Shown here piece by piece: positions 22,541 through 29,951 of a DNA stretch of 35,536 bases. A program made the position numbers and the translations under genes. Source of the stretch: Candidatus Muproteobacteria bacterium RIFCSPHIGHO2_12_FULL_60_33 (GTDB lineage Bacteria > Pseudomonadota > Gammaproteobacteria > Acidiferrobacterales > Sulfurifustaceae); NCBI GenBank assembly GCA_001785195.1, contig MFTB01000010.1, forward strand, positions 1 to 35,536, written 5' to 3'. Within the stretch, counting starts at the first letter, position 1, and every line of letters starts with the position of its first letter. A model generated the notes under the pieces. It was not told the DNA's origin, did not search any database, and was given only the letters and a program-made list of their open reading frames with translations.

Positions 22541-23212
22541 TCAATCTCTCGCAGATTTATGTGGCGCCACGGAGGGACATGCTTCGGCCAAGGAACAGTT
22601 TCCGCATAATGGCCGTTTTTTGCAGACATCCTTGCCATGGGCAACGATCAGGGCGTGATATTCATTGAATAGTGGCGCTGAAAATTCGAGCTCGCTCTCA
22701 AACAAGCCACGCAATGCCTCGTAATGTTCATCGCCGGCAATCAGTCCCAGGCGCGCAAAAATGCGCCGTGTATACGCATCAATCACAAACACCGGACGGT
22801 TGAAGGCGTAAAGCAGGATATCATCGGCGGTTTCAGGTCCGATGCCATGAACATCCAGAAGCGCATGACGGAGTTGATCCGTGGAAAGCCTTGCAAGCTT
22901 TTTGACGCCGCCCTGCTCCATCACCCAGCGGCACAGGGCTTTCAGGCGTTTGGCCTTGATGTTGAAATAGCCGGAGGGCCTGAGCCAGGCGGCGAGACGA
23001 CGGGGATGCGCCCTGACGATCACCTCGGGTGACAGCGCTTTAGCTTGTATTAAATTGGAAATCGCCCTTTCCACGTTGGTCCAGGCGGTATTCTGCGTCA
23101 GCACGGCGCCAACCATGATTTCGAAAGTGGAATCCCCCGGCCACCAGCGCTGATGACCGTTGGCGGCGAAGAGCCATTCGTAAACTTCGCGAATACGATG
23201 GCGTGCCCTCAT
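22541..23212 (-). CDS. HhH-GPD DNA glycosylase, MagIII-like, with Fe-S motif
   Basis: A 223-residue base-excision repair protein. WWPGDSTFEIMVGAVLTQNTAW (23-44) and RPSGYFNIKAKRL (78-90) are typical of the MagIII branch (3-methyladenine glycosylase). The helix-hairpin-helix is HGIGPETADDIL and the catalytic aspartate is D145 in FVIDAYTRR. Where EndoIII has its lyase lysine in the hairpin, this protein has glutamate (E127), so it should be a monofunctional glycosylase. C197-x5-C203-x2-C206-x5-C212 is a 4Fe-4S-like loop, one residue shorter in the first gap than in EndoIII. The start at 23212 sits right after GGGAGAGGGA, which is also the arm of a hairpin. Confidence 0.88.
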   Translation of the reverse strand: MRARHRIREVYEWLFAANGHQRWWPGDSTFEIMVGAVLTQNTAWTNVERAISNLIQAKALSPEVIVRAHPRRLAAWLRPSGYFNIKAKRLKALCRWVMEQGGVKKLARLSTDQLRHALLDVHGIGPETADDILLYAFNRPVFVIDAYTRRIFARLGLIAGDEHYEALRGLFESELEFSAPLFNEYHALIVAHGKDVCKKRPLCGNCSLAEACPSVAPHKSARD

Positions 23213-23235
23213 TCCCTCTCCCGGAGGGAGAGGGA
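23213..23235. repeat. Palindrome holding the ribosome-binding site of the glycosylase gene
   Basis: Perfect 10-bp arms TCCCTCTCCC and GGGAGAGGGA around GGA. On the mRNA (minus strand) the arm GGGAGAGGGA next to the ATG is the Shine-Dalgarno, so folding would hide it. This CCCTCTCCC-type palindrome is a sequence I have seen as a recurrent intergenic repeat in proteobacteria (recollection, not a search). Confidence 0.7.
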
Positions 23236-23267
23236 GACGAGCCGTTGCGCGCTGCGCGCGCGTCTCT

Positions 23268-23717
23268 TTACCCGGGCGGCCAGCCGTGCGTTTCTTTCTG
23301 GCAGTCGCGGCACCACGCATAGAGCGCATCATACATCACCATGCCGTGGCACAGCATTTCATGGTCGTCCGGGAACACGCGCGACAGACCGAGCGACAGC
23401 GCCATGAGGCCTGGGGCCTGCGGCGCCAGATCGAGCCGGGCCGTGTCGGCGCCACGCACGATGACGGCGAGCTGATGCAGCGCGGGATCGGTCAGTTTGT
23501 ATTTCTTGAGAAAGGCATCGAAGCTGCACAACTCACCGTCGTGGGACATCTCGACGCCGGGAATGTCGTAGGGAATCGCGCCGGTTTCGCGCGCAACCTG
23601 AAGCACATTCTCCGCCGGCACATAAAGAAATTCGGGTGCTTTGTCGATAAACCGCGCGATCAACCACGGACAGGCGACGCGGTCTATTTTCGGACGTTCC
23701 CGGGTGACCCATTTCAT
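23268..23717 (-). CDS. ChrB-type C-terminal domain protein (chromate cluster)
   Basis: A 149-residue protein that corresponds to the C-terminal half of ChrB (PF09828-like): MKWVTRERPKIDRVACPWLIARFIDKAPEFLYVP at the start, FDAFLKKY, LHQLAVIVRGADTARLD and LSRVFPDDHEMLCHGMVMYDALYAW. The same R-x2-IDR-x-A-W-LI-R-FID pattern occurs in the full ChrB at 26297. It lacks the N-terminal DNA-binding part, so it is probably not a repressor itself. It follows chrE after a 280-bp stretch of stacked hairpins. Similar single-domain genes accompany chr operons in other proteobacteria, but the exact role is not known to me. Confidence 0.85.
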   Translation of the reverse strand: MKWVTRERPKIDRVACPWLIARFIDKAPEFLYVPAENVLQVARETGAIPYDIPGVEMSHDGELCSFDAFLKKYKLTDPALHQLAVIVRGADTARLDLAPQAPGLMALSLGLSRVFPDDHEMLCHGMVMYDALYAWCRDCQKETHGWPPG

Positions 23718-23765
23718 GACATGTCTGCGCTATTTTCCGACAACATCGCCTCCGGCACCCTTGAG

Positions 23766-23964
23766 GGCCGCCTTCCCTGGCGGCCGCCCCTTTGCATCCT
23801 CAGCTCCGCAAACGGCACATCCATGTGCCGCTCCTGGGGCGCGTTTCAGCGCGCCCACAAAATTGTCGGGGACAATTTTGGACAGCCGGAGGCTGGCCCG
23901 AGCAGTTCTACCGCGAGGGCGAGCCCCATGGATGGGGCAAGCAATTTTGCTCCCGGCAAAATTG
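23766..23964. repeat. Cluster of consecutive hairpins between chrE and the chrB-like gene
   Basis: Perfect palindromes follow one another: GGCCGCC/GGCGGCC (23766-23785), CGGCACAT/ATGTGCCG (23813-23830), GGGCGCG/CGCGCCC (23837-23856), CAAAATTGTC/GACAATTTTG (23858-23880), CAGCC/GGCTG (23883-23895), GCCCCAT/ATGGGGC (23923-23938) and CAATTTTGC/GCAAAATTG (23942-23964). CAAAATTGTC recurs at 23957-23966, so long-range pairing with 23871-23880 is also possible. No credible coding frame is present in 23718-23997. Confidence 0.85.
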
Positions 23965-23997
23965 TCCACGCCTCTATAACTTGAAACGCACATCGCT

Positions 23998-24321
23998 TCA
24001 TTTACTAGCTGTCTCTCCACCGCTGGATTTCCAAGCCTCGAAACCGCCTTCAATGTATCGCGCCTTGACGCCCTTCGCCTGCAACTGATCCACCACCGAA
24101 TTGCTCACCGAACCACCGCGCGCGCAATAGACCACGATATCCCGGTCGAGCGGCAGCGCCGTGCTCCACTGCGCGAGCTTGTCCGGATCAAGCCAGGCGG
24201 CGCCGGAAATTTTCTGGCTGTCGGTCTGGTAATCGCTTTTGCGGCGCACGTCCAGAACGAGAACGTTCTTGCGCAGATAAAGAAGCTGCTTGAGGTCATC
24301 AGGCGATATGGTTCGGTTCAC
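23998..24321 (-). CDS. chrE: Single-domain rhodanese of the chromate operon
   Basis: A 107-residue rhodanese: NVLVLDVRRKSDYQTDSQKISGAAWLD, then the active-site cysteine C66 in VVYCARGGSVSNSV, then GVKARYIEGGFEAWKSSGG. The GTG start at 24321 is preceded by GGGAG and overlaps the TGA of the superoxide dismutase gene as GTGA, indicating translational coupling. In Cupriavidus metallidurans the chr operon encodes a rhodanese-type ChrE beside the superoxide dismutase ChrC; the same neighbours here support the name. It may handle sulfane sulfur or glutathione-linked chromium, which is an inference. Confidence 0.82.
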   Translation of the reverse strand: MNRTISPDDLKQLLYLRKNVLVLDVRRKSDYQTDSQKISGAAWLDPDKLAQWSTALPLDRDIVVYCARGGSVSNSVVDQLQAKGVKARYIEGGFEAWKSSGGETASK

Positions 24322-24913
24322 GACAAACACTCCCGGTAAAGACGAATAACATTGGCCCAGTTGATATTTTGCATGAACGCATCGACATAAGCAGCCGCTT
24401 TCGCGCCATAGTCAATATGGTACGAATGCTCATACATGTCGAGCGCCAAAATGGGCACGCCCCGTGCAAGATGACAGGGGTATGATCGGCGGCCCACTGG
24501 TTGACGAGCCTGTTGTCGCGCGCCGAATACACCAGCGGCACCCAGCCGGAACCCCCTCCCTGCGCCTTGCCCATGGCACTGAACTCCGCTTGCCAGCGCT
24601 CGATGCCCCCAAAATCGCGCATAAGGGCGTCTTTGAGCGCGCCCGGCGGACCCCCTGCTCTCGCCGAGACCGTCAAAATAAAGCTCGTGCAGGATCATCG
24701 AGTTGGTCGCGATCAGCTCCTCGCGCTTGAATCCGTTGATCGTGAACACCGGCGCCCTGGCGAAATCGAGCGCCGCGAGCTGCTCGGTGATGGCATTGAG
24801 CCGCTTCACCGCGCCACCGTAGTTGTTCTCGTAGTGACTGACGATCAGTTTCTCGGACAGTCCCTTGAGACGCGCGGGATCGCAGGACAGCGGTTTGATC
24901 TGGTATAAGGCAT
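24318..24913 (-). pseudogene. chrC: Fe/Mn superoxide dismutase (ChrC-like), three frameshifts
   Basis: The start ATG at 24913 has GAGGAG six bases before it, but the frame must shift by two bases at ATG-CCT-TATAC to reach YQIKPLSCDPARLKGLSEKL. That frame continues through SHYENNYGGAVKRLN (metal histidine) and NSMILHELYFDGLGE. One extra base near 24658 moves the next part (GGPPGALKDALMRDFG, SGWVPLVYSARDNRLVNQWAADHT) to another frame. A missing base near 24470 returns it for GVPILALDMYEHSYHIDYGAKAAAYVDAFMQNINW, which holds the Asp and His metal ligands. All ligands are still encoded, so decay is recent or the indels are sequencing errors. It lies between chrA and chrE. Confidence 0.85.
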
Positions 24914-24922
24914 GTGGACTCC

Positions 24923-26278
24923 TCAAGTGACAAGGTAGGTGTAGGCAAGGCCCAGCAGGGCGCACACGCCGATGACCTGCATGATGTCGGCCTTATATTT
25001 CCAAAGGGCGATGCAAGCGGCGATGGCGACGATGACGGGGAACCACTCGAAGCTGCCGGCAAACGGCGCGGCTTCCGTGGCCGTGGGCCAGAAGGTATGC
25101 CAGGCGAAAAACACCGCCAGGTTGAGAATGACGCCAACCACGGCCGCCGTGATGGCGGTCAGCGGCGCGGTGAATTTGAGCTCGCCGCGTGTCGCCTCGA
25201 CCAGCGGCCCGCCCGCCAGAATGAACAGGAAGGACGGCAGGAAAGTAAAAAAGGTCGCGACGCTCGCGCCGGCAATACCGGCGGCGACCGGGTTGGCAAA
25301 CACTTCCTTGGTGATGCCGCCGAGATAGCCTACCCAGGTCACCACCATGATGAGCGGCCCCGGCGTGGTTTCGCCCAGCGCCAGGCCATCCATCATCTGC
25401 GGACCGGTGAGCCAGCCGAAGTGCTCCACCGCGCCCTGGTAAACATAGGGCAGCACGGCATACGCCCCGCCGATGGTCAGAAACGCCGCCTTGGTAAAGA
25501 ACTCGCCCATGTTGTAGAGATCGGGCATCCCGTGTATCGCCGCCATGGCAATCACCCAGATCAGCACGAACACCGCCACCGTGGCGGCCAACCTGCCCCA
25601 GGAGAAACGCGCATGAGCCGGCGGCGGGGTGTCGTCGTCAATCAGCGCGGGGCCGTACTGCTTATGGGAGGCGCCATGCCCGCCGCCCGCCTTGAACTTG
25701 GCCGGCATGATTTTCCCACCGATCGCGCCGAGCACGGCGGCCGCCAGCACGATCCATGGAAAGTCGATCTTGAAGACGAAGATGCCGACAAAGGCCAGCG
25801 CGGCGATGGCCCAGAGGATTTCATTCTTCAGCGCGCGCGAGCCGATGCGCCAGGCGGCGAACAGCACCACCGCCACCACCGCGGGTTTGATACCGTAAAA
25901 GACACCCTGCACCGTGGGCACGTCGCCAAAGGCGAGATAGATCCCTGCCAGCAGCGACAGCAGCACGAAAGCCGGCAGGAAGAACAGCACGCCCGCGATC
26001 ACCGCGCCGCGCACGCCATGCAGCAGCCAGCTGATGTAGATCGCGAGCTGGGTCGCCTCCGGTCCCGGCAGCAGCATGCAATAGTTGAGCGCGTGCAGAT
26101 AGCGGTGTTCGGAAATCCAGCGACGCTTCTCCACCAGCTCCTGGTGCATTATGCTGATCTGTCCGGCGGGACCGCCGAAGCTGATGAAACCCAGCTTCAG
26201 CCAGTAGATAAAAGCCTCGCCGAAAGAAACCTCGGCGGGCGGTCTGGTGGTATCGTGAGCTTTTGATGCGGTCGGCAC
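24923..26278 (-). CDS. chrA: Chromate efflux transporter, two-domain CHR family
   Basis: Exports chromate from the cytoplasm. The 451-residue membrane protein consists of two homologous CHR halves. The first half has FGEAFIYWLKLGFISFGGPAGQISIMHQELVEKRRW and LNYCMLLPGPEATQLAIY; the second has FFTKAAFLTIGGAYAVLPYVYQGAV and DGLALGETTPGPLIMVVTWVGYLGG. About 10-12 hydrophobic segments are present with a charged central loop (HGASHKQYGPALIDDDTPPP). The GTG start at 26278 follows GGAG at six bases; a TTG four codons upstream is less likely. The gene starts 18 bp after chrB and ends 9 bp before the chrC start. Confidence 0.95.
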   Translation of the reverse strand: MPTASKAHDTTRPPAEVSFGEAFIYWLKLGFISFGGPAGQISIMHQELVEKRRWISEHRYLHALNYCMLLPGPEATQLAIYISWLLHGVRGAVIAGVLFFLPAFVLLSLLAGIYLAFGDVPTVQGVFYGIKPAVVAVVLFAAWRIGSRALKNEILWAIAALAFVGIFVFKIDFPWIVLAAAVLGAIGGKIMPAKFKAGGGHGASHKQYGPALIDDDTPPPAHARFSWGRLAATVAVFVLIWVIAMAAIHGMPDLYNMGEFFTKAAFLTIGGAYAVLPYVYQGAVEHFGWLTGPQMMDGLALGETTPGPLIMVVTWVGYLGGITKEVFANPVAAGIAGASVATFFTFLPSFLFILAGGPLVEATRGELKFTAPLTAITAAVVGVILNLAVFFAWHTFWPTATEAAPFAGSFEWFPVIVAIAACIALWKYKADIMQVIGVCALLGLAYTYLVT

Positions 26279-26296
26279 GATTGTCTCCAATATTGA

Positions 26297-27253
26297 TTAT
26301 TCTTTGGCGTAGGACATGTAAAGGAAATCGAAAGTCTTGTTCGCTTCCTTGAGCAATTTATCGTCATCAACGAATTGTTGGCGCGCTCCGTTCAAAATCA
26401 TCTCGATCCCGGCCGCTTCCGCTGCCGGCACGCCACCCACGTCGAGATAATGCACCAGCGCACCCATGCGCGTGAGCGCCGCGTTTTCTTCCAGGCCAAA
26501 GCTGGTGAGCAGCACTTCAAATGTAACGCGCGCACCGATATGCGTGAATGTCGCGTTGTCAAAATCGAACCCGAGCGCATCGGCCGGACAATTTTTCGGA
26601 TCCTTCAACCAGGCAAAACGCGCCTTGGGGTCGATGAAGCGCCGGATCAGCCAGGCCGAGGCCAGACGATCCACCCAGGGACGGGTGCGCGTGGCCCAGA
26701 CCCGGTTCTGATAATCCGCCATGCGGAGACGGTGAATTTCACCCGCCAGCGGTTGTGGCTCGCCGGGTGAAAGAAACCCCGCGACCACGGTTTCTGTTTG
26801 GGACAACACTTGTTGCGCCTGGTCCTTCGCCGGCCCCGGAAAATAATCAGCGGCCGCTAACGCTTCAAACTCGCGCCGGATTTTTTTCAAATGGCGCGAC
26901 ACCGACACCGCGCGACGCCGGGTGAGGCTGACCTTGAGTTTTCGGATTGCCTCGATCAGTCGCGCATAGTCGGCGGTGCGGTCAAACAGCCCGCGAAAAT
27001 GCTCCGCCTGTGGCTGATCATTGCTGCTGAACGTGAGCACATGGGCGTCGCCGCCGGAAGCAATCACCGCCTGCGCTTGCTCCTGCAGCGCCCTGGCGGC
27101 CGATTCGCTGTGAGGCAGCAGATAGACGCCATCTCGCAGCACCACCGCGCCCAGCCCTTTTAGCGCCCGCCAGACCCGCATGCGTGGTGTGGTGCTACGG
27201 CCGGGAAGGCTGATCACCAGCATGGACCATAGAGGTTTGGCAGGCATATCCAT
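26297..27253 (-). CDS. chrB: Chromate-sensing regulator ChrB
   Basis: A 318-residue protein with an N-terminal part (1-150) resembling the DNA-binding/PadR- or PaaX-like region of ChrB (WSMLVISLPGRSTTPRMRVWRALKGLGAVVLRDGVYLLP) and a C-terminal ChrB domain (about 185-318, VWATRTRPWVDRLASAWLIRRFIDPKARFAW, FDFDNATFTHIGARVTFEVLL). ChrB proteins respond to chromate and control chrA transcription. It is first in the operon and divergent from the MBL-fold gene, with an 81-bp intergenic region that holds a palindrome at 27264-27277. No clear Shine-Dalgarno precedes the ATG. Confidence 0.92.
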   Translation of the reverse strand: MDMPAKPLWSMLVISLPGRSTTPRMRVWRALKGLGAVVLRDGVYLLPHSESAARALQEQAQAVIASGGDAHVLTFSSNDQPQAEHFRGLFDRTADYARLIEAIRKLKVSLTRRRAVSVSRHLKKIRREFEALAAADYFPGPAKDQAQQVLSQTETVVAGFLSPGEPQPLAGEIHRLRMADYQNRVWATRTRPWVDRLASAWLIRRFIDPKARFAWLKDPKNCPADALGFDFDNATFTHIGARVTFEVLLTSFGLEENAALTRMGALVHYLDVGGVPAAEAAGIEMILNGARQQFVDDDKLLKEANKTFDFLYMSYAKE

Positions 27254-27263
27254 GTGGAATATT

Positions 27264-27277
27264 CTACATTACTGTAG
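27264..27277. promoter_or_regulatory. Candidate ChrB operator in the divergent promoter region
   Basis: CTACA-TTAC-TGTAG, 5-bp perfect arms, between the starts of chrB and the MBL gene. It adjoins a TAGAAT -10-like box on the minus strand (27261-27266). A regulator binding here could control both directions. It is inferred from position and symmetry. Confidence 0.45.
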
Positions 27278-27334
27278 CGTCCATTACATCATTAACAATG
27301 CTTGAATACTGGCAGCTTCTAAGGGGAATATTAA

Positions 27335-28258
27335 ATGCGCGCATTTGCCATGGTTACCAGCCTGTTCCTTGGCTTTCAGGTTCAGGCGGCCGATTTGACG
27401 CTGCACCCCGTCAAAATCGCTCCGAATATCTATGCCGTGATTGGCGACCTGGGCGGGCAAAGCTACGAAAACGACGGGCTGAACAACAACCTTGGCTTCA
27501 TCGTGTCCGACGCCGGCGTGCTGGTAATCAACACCGGTCCGAGCACGCGCGTGGCCAGGGCGCTGCACACGGCGATTAAAAAAATCACACCCCAGCCCGT
27601 AAAATGGGTGGTCAACGTCAACAGCCAGAACCATAACTGGCTGGGCAACGGTTATTTCAAATCCATCGGCGCGCTGATTCTGGCGCACAAGCAAGCCGAC
27701 CGGGCCATGCGCGATGTGGGCGAAACCCAGATCGCGGCCAATAAAACACTGCTCAAGGAAAAGGCGGCAGGCACGGCGCTCGCCTACCCGGATGAATGGG
27801 TGGATGACAAACGCGAAATAAAGCTGGGCAACACCGTCGTGCAACTTCTGCACTTCGGACACGCCCACACACCGGGCGATATGGTCGTCTGGCTTCCGCA
27901 ACACAAGATAATCTATACCGGTGACATCGTTTATACCGAGCGTATGCCGGGGGTACTCCCGGTCAGCCACTCCGGAGGTTGGGTGCAGGCCTTCGACAGG
28001 ATGTCGCCGCTCGGCCCGAAAACAATCATTCCCGGCCACGGTCATGCGGCCGATCTCGCGCGGGCACGCAAGGAAACGCGCGATTATCTGGTTTACCTGC
28101 GTGAGGAAGTCAAGAAATCACTCGACAGGGGCGATACGCTCCAAGACGCCGTGGAAACGATTGATCAATCCGGATTCAAACATCTGGCCAATTTCGATCA
28201 ACTGGCCGGGCGCAATGCCAACCAGGTCTATCTTGAAATGGAGAAAGACGCGTTTTAA
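27335..28258 (+). CDS. Exported MBL-fold protein with altered metal motif
   Basis: A 307-residue metallo-beta-lactamase-fold protein with a short N-terminal signal peptide (about 1-18, ending QVQA-AD). It resembles SoxH/quinoprotein-relay type periplasmic hydrolases: NNNLGFIVSDAGVLVINTGPS, HFGHAHTPGDMVVWLPQHKIIYTGDIVY and IPGHGHAAD are all present. The first metal motif, normally HxHxDH, reads N-S-Q-N-H-N (96-101), although the flanking WVVNVN...WLGNGYF is preserved. Zinc binding at site 1 is therefore doubtful. AAGGGG precedes the ATG. Divergent from chrB; its stop codon overlaps that of rluB in a shared TTAA. Confidence 0.82.
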   Translation: MRAFAMVTSLFLGFQVQAADLTLHPVKIAPNIYAVIGDLGGQSYENDGLNNNLGFIVSDAGVLVINTGPSTRVARALHTAIKKITPQPVKWVVNVNSQNHNWLGNGYFKSIGALILAHKQADRAMRDVGETQIAANKTLLKEKAAGTALAYPDEWVDDKREIKLGNTVVQLLHFGHAHTPGDMVVWLPQHKIIYTGDIVYTERMPGVLPVSHSGGWVQAFDRMSPLGPKTIIPGHGHAADLARARKETRDYLVYLREEVKKSLDRGDTLQDAVETIDQSGFKHLANFDQLAGRNANQVYLEMEKDAF

Positions 28259-29262
28259 GGCCGGCGTGTGTTTCTTTTGCGCCGCGCACCCGAACCGGCC
28301 GGCGAAATCTTCGAATCACGGCGCTTGTGCGTTTTGCCGTGCGGCTTGCGCGGCTCGCGCAAATTATTTTTAGGAGAGGCTGGCTGCTTCAGGCCAACGA
28401 GATCGTATAATGCGGCGGCCGCTGCTTCATCCAGTTCGATCGAACGCCCGGCATGGAAACGCGGCGGCAGCTGAACCGGACCGAAACGAACCCGGATCAG
28501 CCGGCTGACCTTCGCACCCACGGTCTCCCACAATCGGCGCACCTCGCGGTTGCGCCCTTCCTTGAGCACCACGTGATACCAGTGATTGGCGCCGGTGCCG
28601 CCGGCATCCACGATCGAATCGAAACTGGCCGGGCCGTCCTCCAGCATCACGCCTTGCTTCAATCGCGCCAGCATCTCGTCGCTGACCTTGCCCAGCACGC
28701 GCACGGCGTATTCGCGTTCGATTTCGTGCGACGGATGCATCAGGCGATTGGCCAGTTCGCCATCGGTGGTAAACAGCAGCAGGCCCGAGGTGCTGAAATC
28801 CAGCCGGCCGACGGCGATCCAGCGCGCACCGCGCAGAGAAGGCAATTTATCGAACACGGTGGGACGGCCCTGCGGGTCCGAACGCGTGCTCACTTCGCCT
28901 TCGAGCTTGTGGTAGATCAGGATACGCGGTTTGGGCTGAAAGACATGCGTCGGGACGATGCGTCCATCCACGCGCAGCGTCTGACCGGGGTTAACGCGCA
29001 CGCCCAAGGTAGCGGGCGCGCCATTTATCGTGATGCGGCCTTCTTCAATCCAGCGTTCGATTTGCCGCCGTGAACCCAGGCCGGCGCGGGCCAACACCTT
29101 TTGTAGCCGTTCACCTACCACAGCTTTTGTGATGCACAGGGATGTGCGAACGTCGCGGGAGGGCCGCTCCTGCGCATCCTGCGCCCGCGGCATTTGTGCG
29201 TCCCTGCACATCACAGATGCCGAGAGCGACCAGTTTTTCCCCGGCAGGGGCATGACGCTCAC
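28255..29262 (-). CDS. rluB: 23S rRNA pseudouridine(2605) synthase
   Basis: Makes pseudouridine in helix 89-93 region of 23S rRNA. The core starts at about residue 49 (VGERLQKVLARAGLGSRRQIERWIEEGRITING, the S4 RNA-binding domain). The catalytic domain follows with the aspartate in GRLDFSTSGLLLFTTDGELANRLMHPSH, then EYAVRV, EGRNREVRRLWE and IRVRFG. A basic C-terminal tail (HGKTHKRRDSK..ARRKRNTRRP) ends the protein. The GTG at 29262 overlaps the scpB stop (GTGA), but the first 47 residues are largely encoded by a palindromic repeat (29128-29215) and are unlike the family; a GTG at 29121 would give a 288-residue protein but lacks a Shine-Dalgarno. Confidence 0.9.
   Translation of the reverse strand: MSVMPLPGKNWSLSASVMCRDAQMPRAQDAQERPSRDVRTSLCITKAVVGERLQKVLARAGLGSRRQIERWIEEGRITINGAPATLGVRVNPGQTLRVDGRIVPTHVFQPKPRILIYHKLEGEVSTRSDPQGRPTVFDKLPSLRGARWIAVGRLDFSTSGLLLFTTDGELANRLMHPSHEIEREYAVRVLGKVSDEMLARLKQGVMLEDGPASFDSIVDAGGTGANHWYHVVLKEGRNREVRRLWETVGAKVSRLIRVRFGPVQLPPRFHAGRSIELDEAAAAALYDLVGLKQPASPKNNLREPRKPHGKTHKRRDSKISPAGSGARRKRNTRRP
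29128..29215. repeat. Palindromic element at the 5' end of rluB
   Basis: Arms of 21 bp (29128-29148 and 29195-29215, TGTGATGCACAGGGATG against TCCCTGCACATCACA). Six positions differ; as + strand RNA four of them are G-U pairs and two remain mismatched. The middle (29149-29194) forms a second GC-rich hairpin with GCGCATCCTGCGC. The element lies between scpB and the conserved core of rluB and is open in the rluB frame. Confidence 0.8.
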
Positions 29263-29951
29263 TCACGCTGGGCCGTTTGGGCCTCGGACATGGTCGCCGG
29301 TTCCTGCGCTTCTTCCAGACCGCCGTGTGATTCTTCCCCGGGGGCGGCAACGCCGGGGAGAGTTGTGTCCGCGCCCTGTTCCAGATCCAGGCGCAGGTTC
29401 AATTCGTTGCTGATGACATCCAGATCGCGCAGCGCCGAGAGCGGCGGCAGCTCTTCCAGATTCTTGAGATTGAAATGTTCCAGAAATTCACGCGTGGTGC
29501 CGTACAGGGCGGGACGGCCCGGGACATTGCGCACGCCGACCTGGCGTATCCACTCGCGCCCGAGCAGTGTCTTGATGATATCGGTGCTGACGGAAACACC
29601 GCGTATATTTTCAATATCGCCGCGCGTTACCGGCTGGCGGTAGGCGATGATGGCGAGTGTCTCGAGCAGCGCCCGCGAGTAGCGCACCGGGCGCTCCTCG
29701 GCCAGCCGGGTGATCCAGGGCGCGTACTTCTCGCGGGTCTGGAAACGCCAGGCGCGGTCGATCTGCTTCAATGCCACCACGCGGTTGGCGTACTCCTCCT
29801 CGAGCCACTCCAGCACGGCGCGGACTTCCTCACGCGCGGGCGGTGATTCGGAGGGAAACATCGTCAGCAACTTTTCGATGGTGAGCGGCTGGCCGGCAAC
29901 CAGCAACGCCGCTTCGATGATGTTTTTCAGTTCGGCGTTGGGTTCGCTCAT
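29259..29951 (-). CDS. scpB: Segregation and condensation protein B
   Basis: Kleisin-associated winged-helix protein of the SMC-ScpAB complex. The 230-residue protein has NIIEAALLVAGQPLTIEKLLTMFP, then LLETLAIIAYRQPVTRGDIENIRGVSVSTDIIKTLLGREWI and GRPALYGTTREFLEHFNLKNLEELPPL, the family landmarks. The start overlaps the scpA stop by one base (TGATG). The end overlaps the possible rluB start by 4 bp. The C-terminal tail (about 195-230) is acidic and low complexity. Confidence 0.95.
   Translation of the reverse strand: MSEPNAELKNIIEAALLVAGQPLTIEKLLTMFPSESPPAREEVRAVLEWLEEEYANRVVALKQIDRAWRFQTREKYAPWITRLAEERPVRYSRALLETLAIIAYRQPVTRGDIENIRGVSVSTDIIKTLLGREWIRQVGVRNVPGRPALYGTTREFLEHFNLKNLEELPPLSALRDLDVISNELNLRLDLEQGADTTLPGVAAPGEESHGGLEEAQEPATMSEAQTAQRE

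Noticed and set aside
23730-24053. 107-codon minus-strand frame in the hairpin cluster
   Set aside because: It is made of palindromic sequence and overlaps chrE in another frame; no protein-like pattern.
24914-26266. Long open frame (450 codons) on the + strand across chrA
   Set aside because: Antisense shadow of chrA in a GC-rich gene; composition rich in H, R, G, Q and no recognisable domain.
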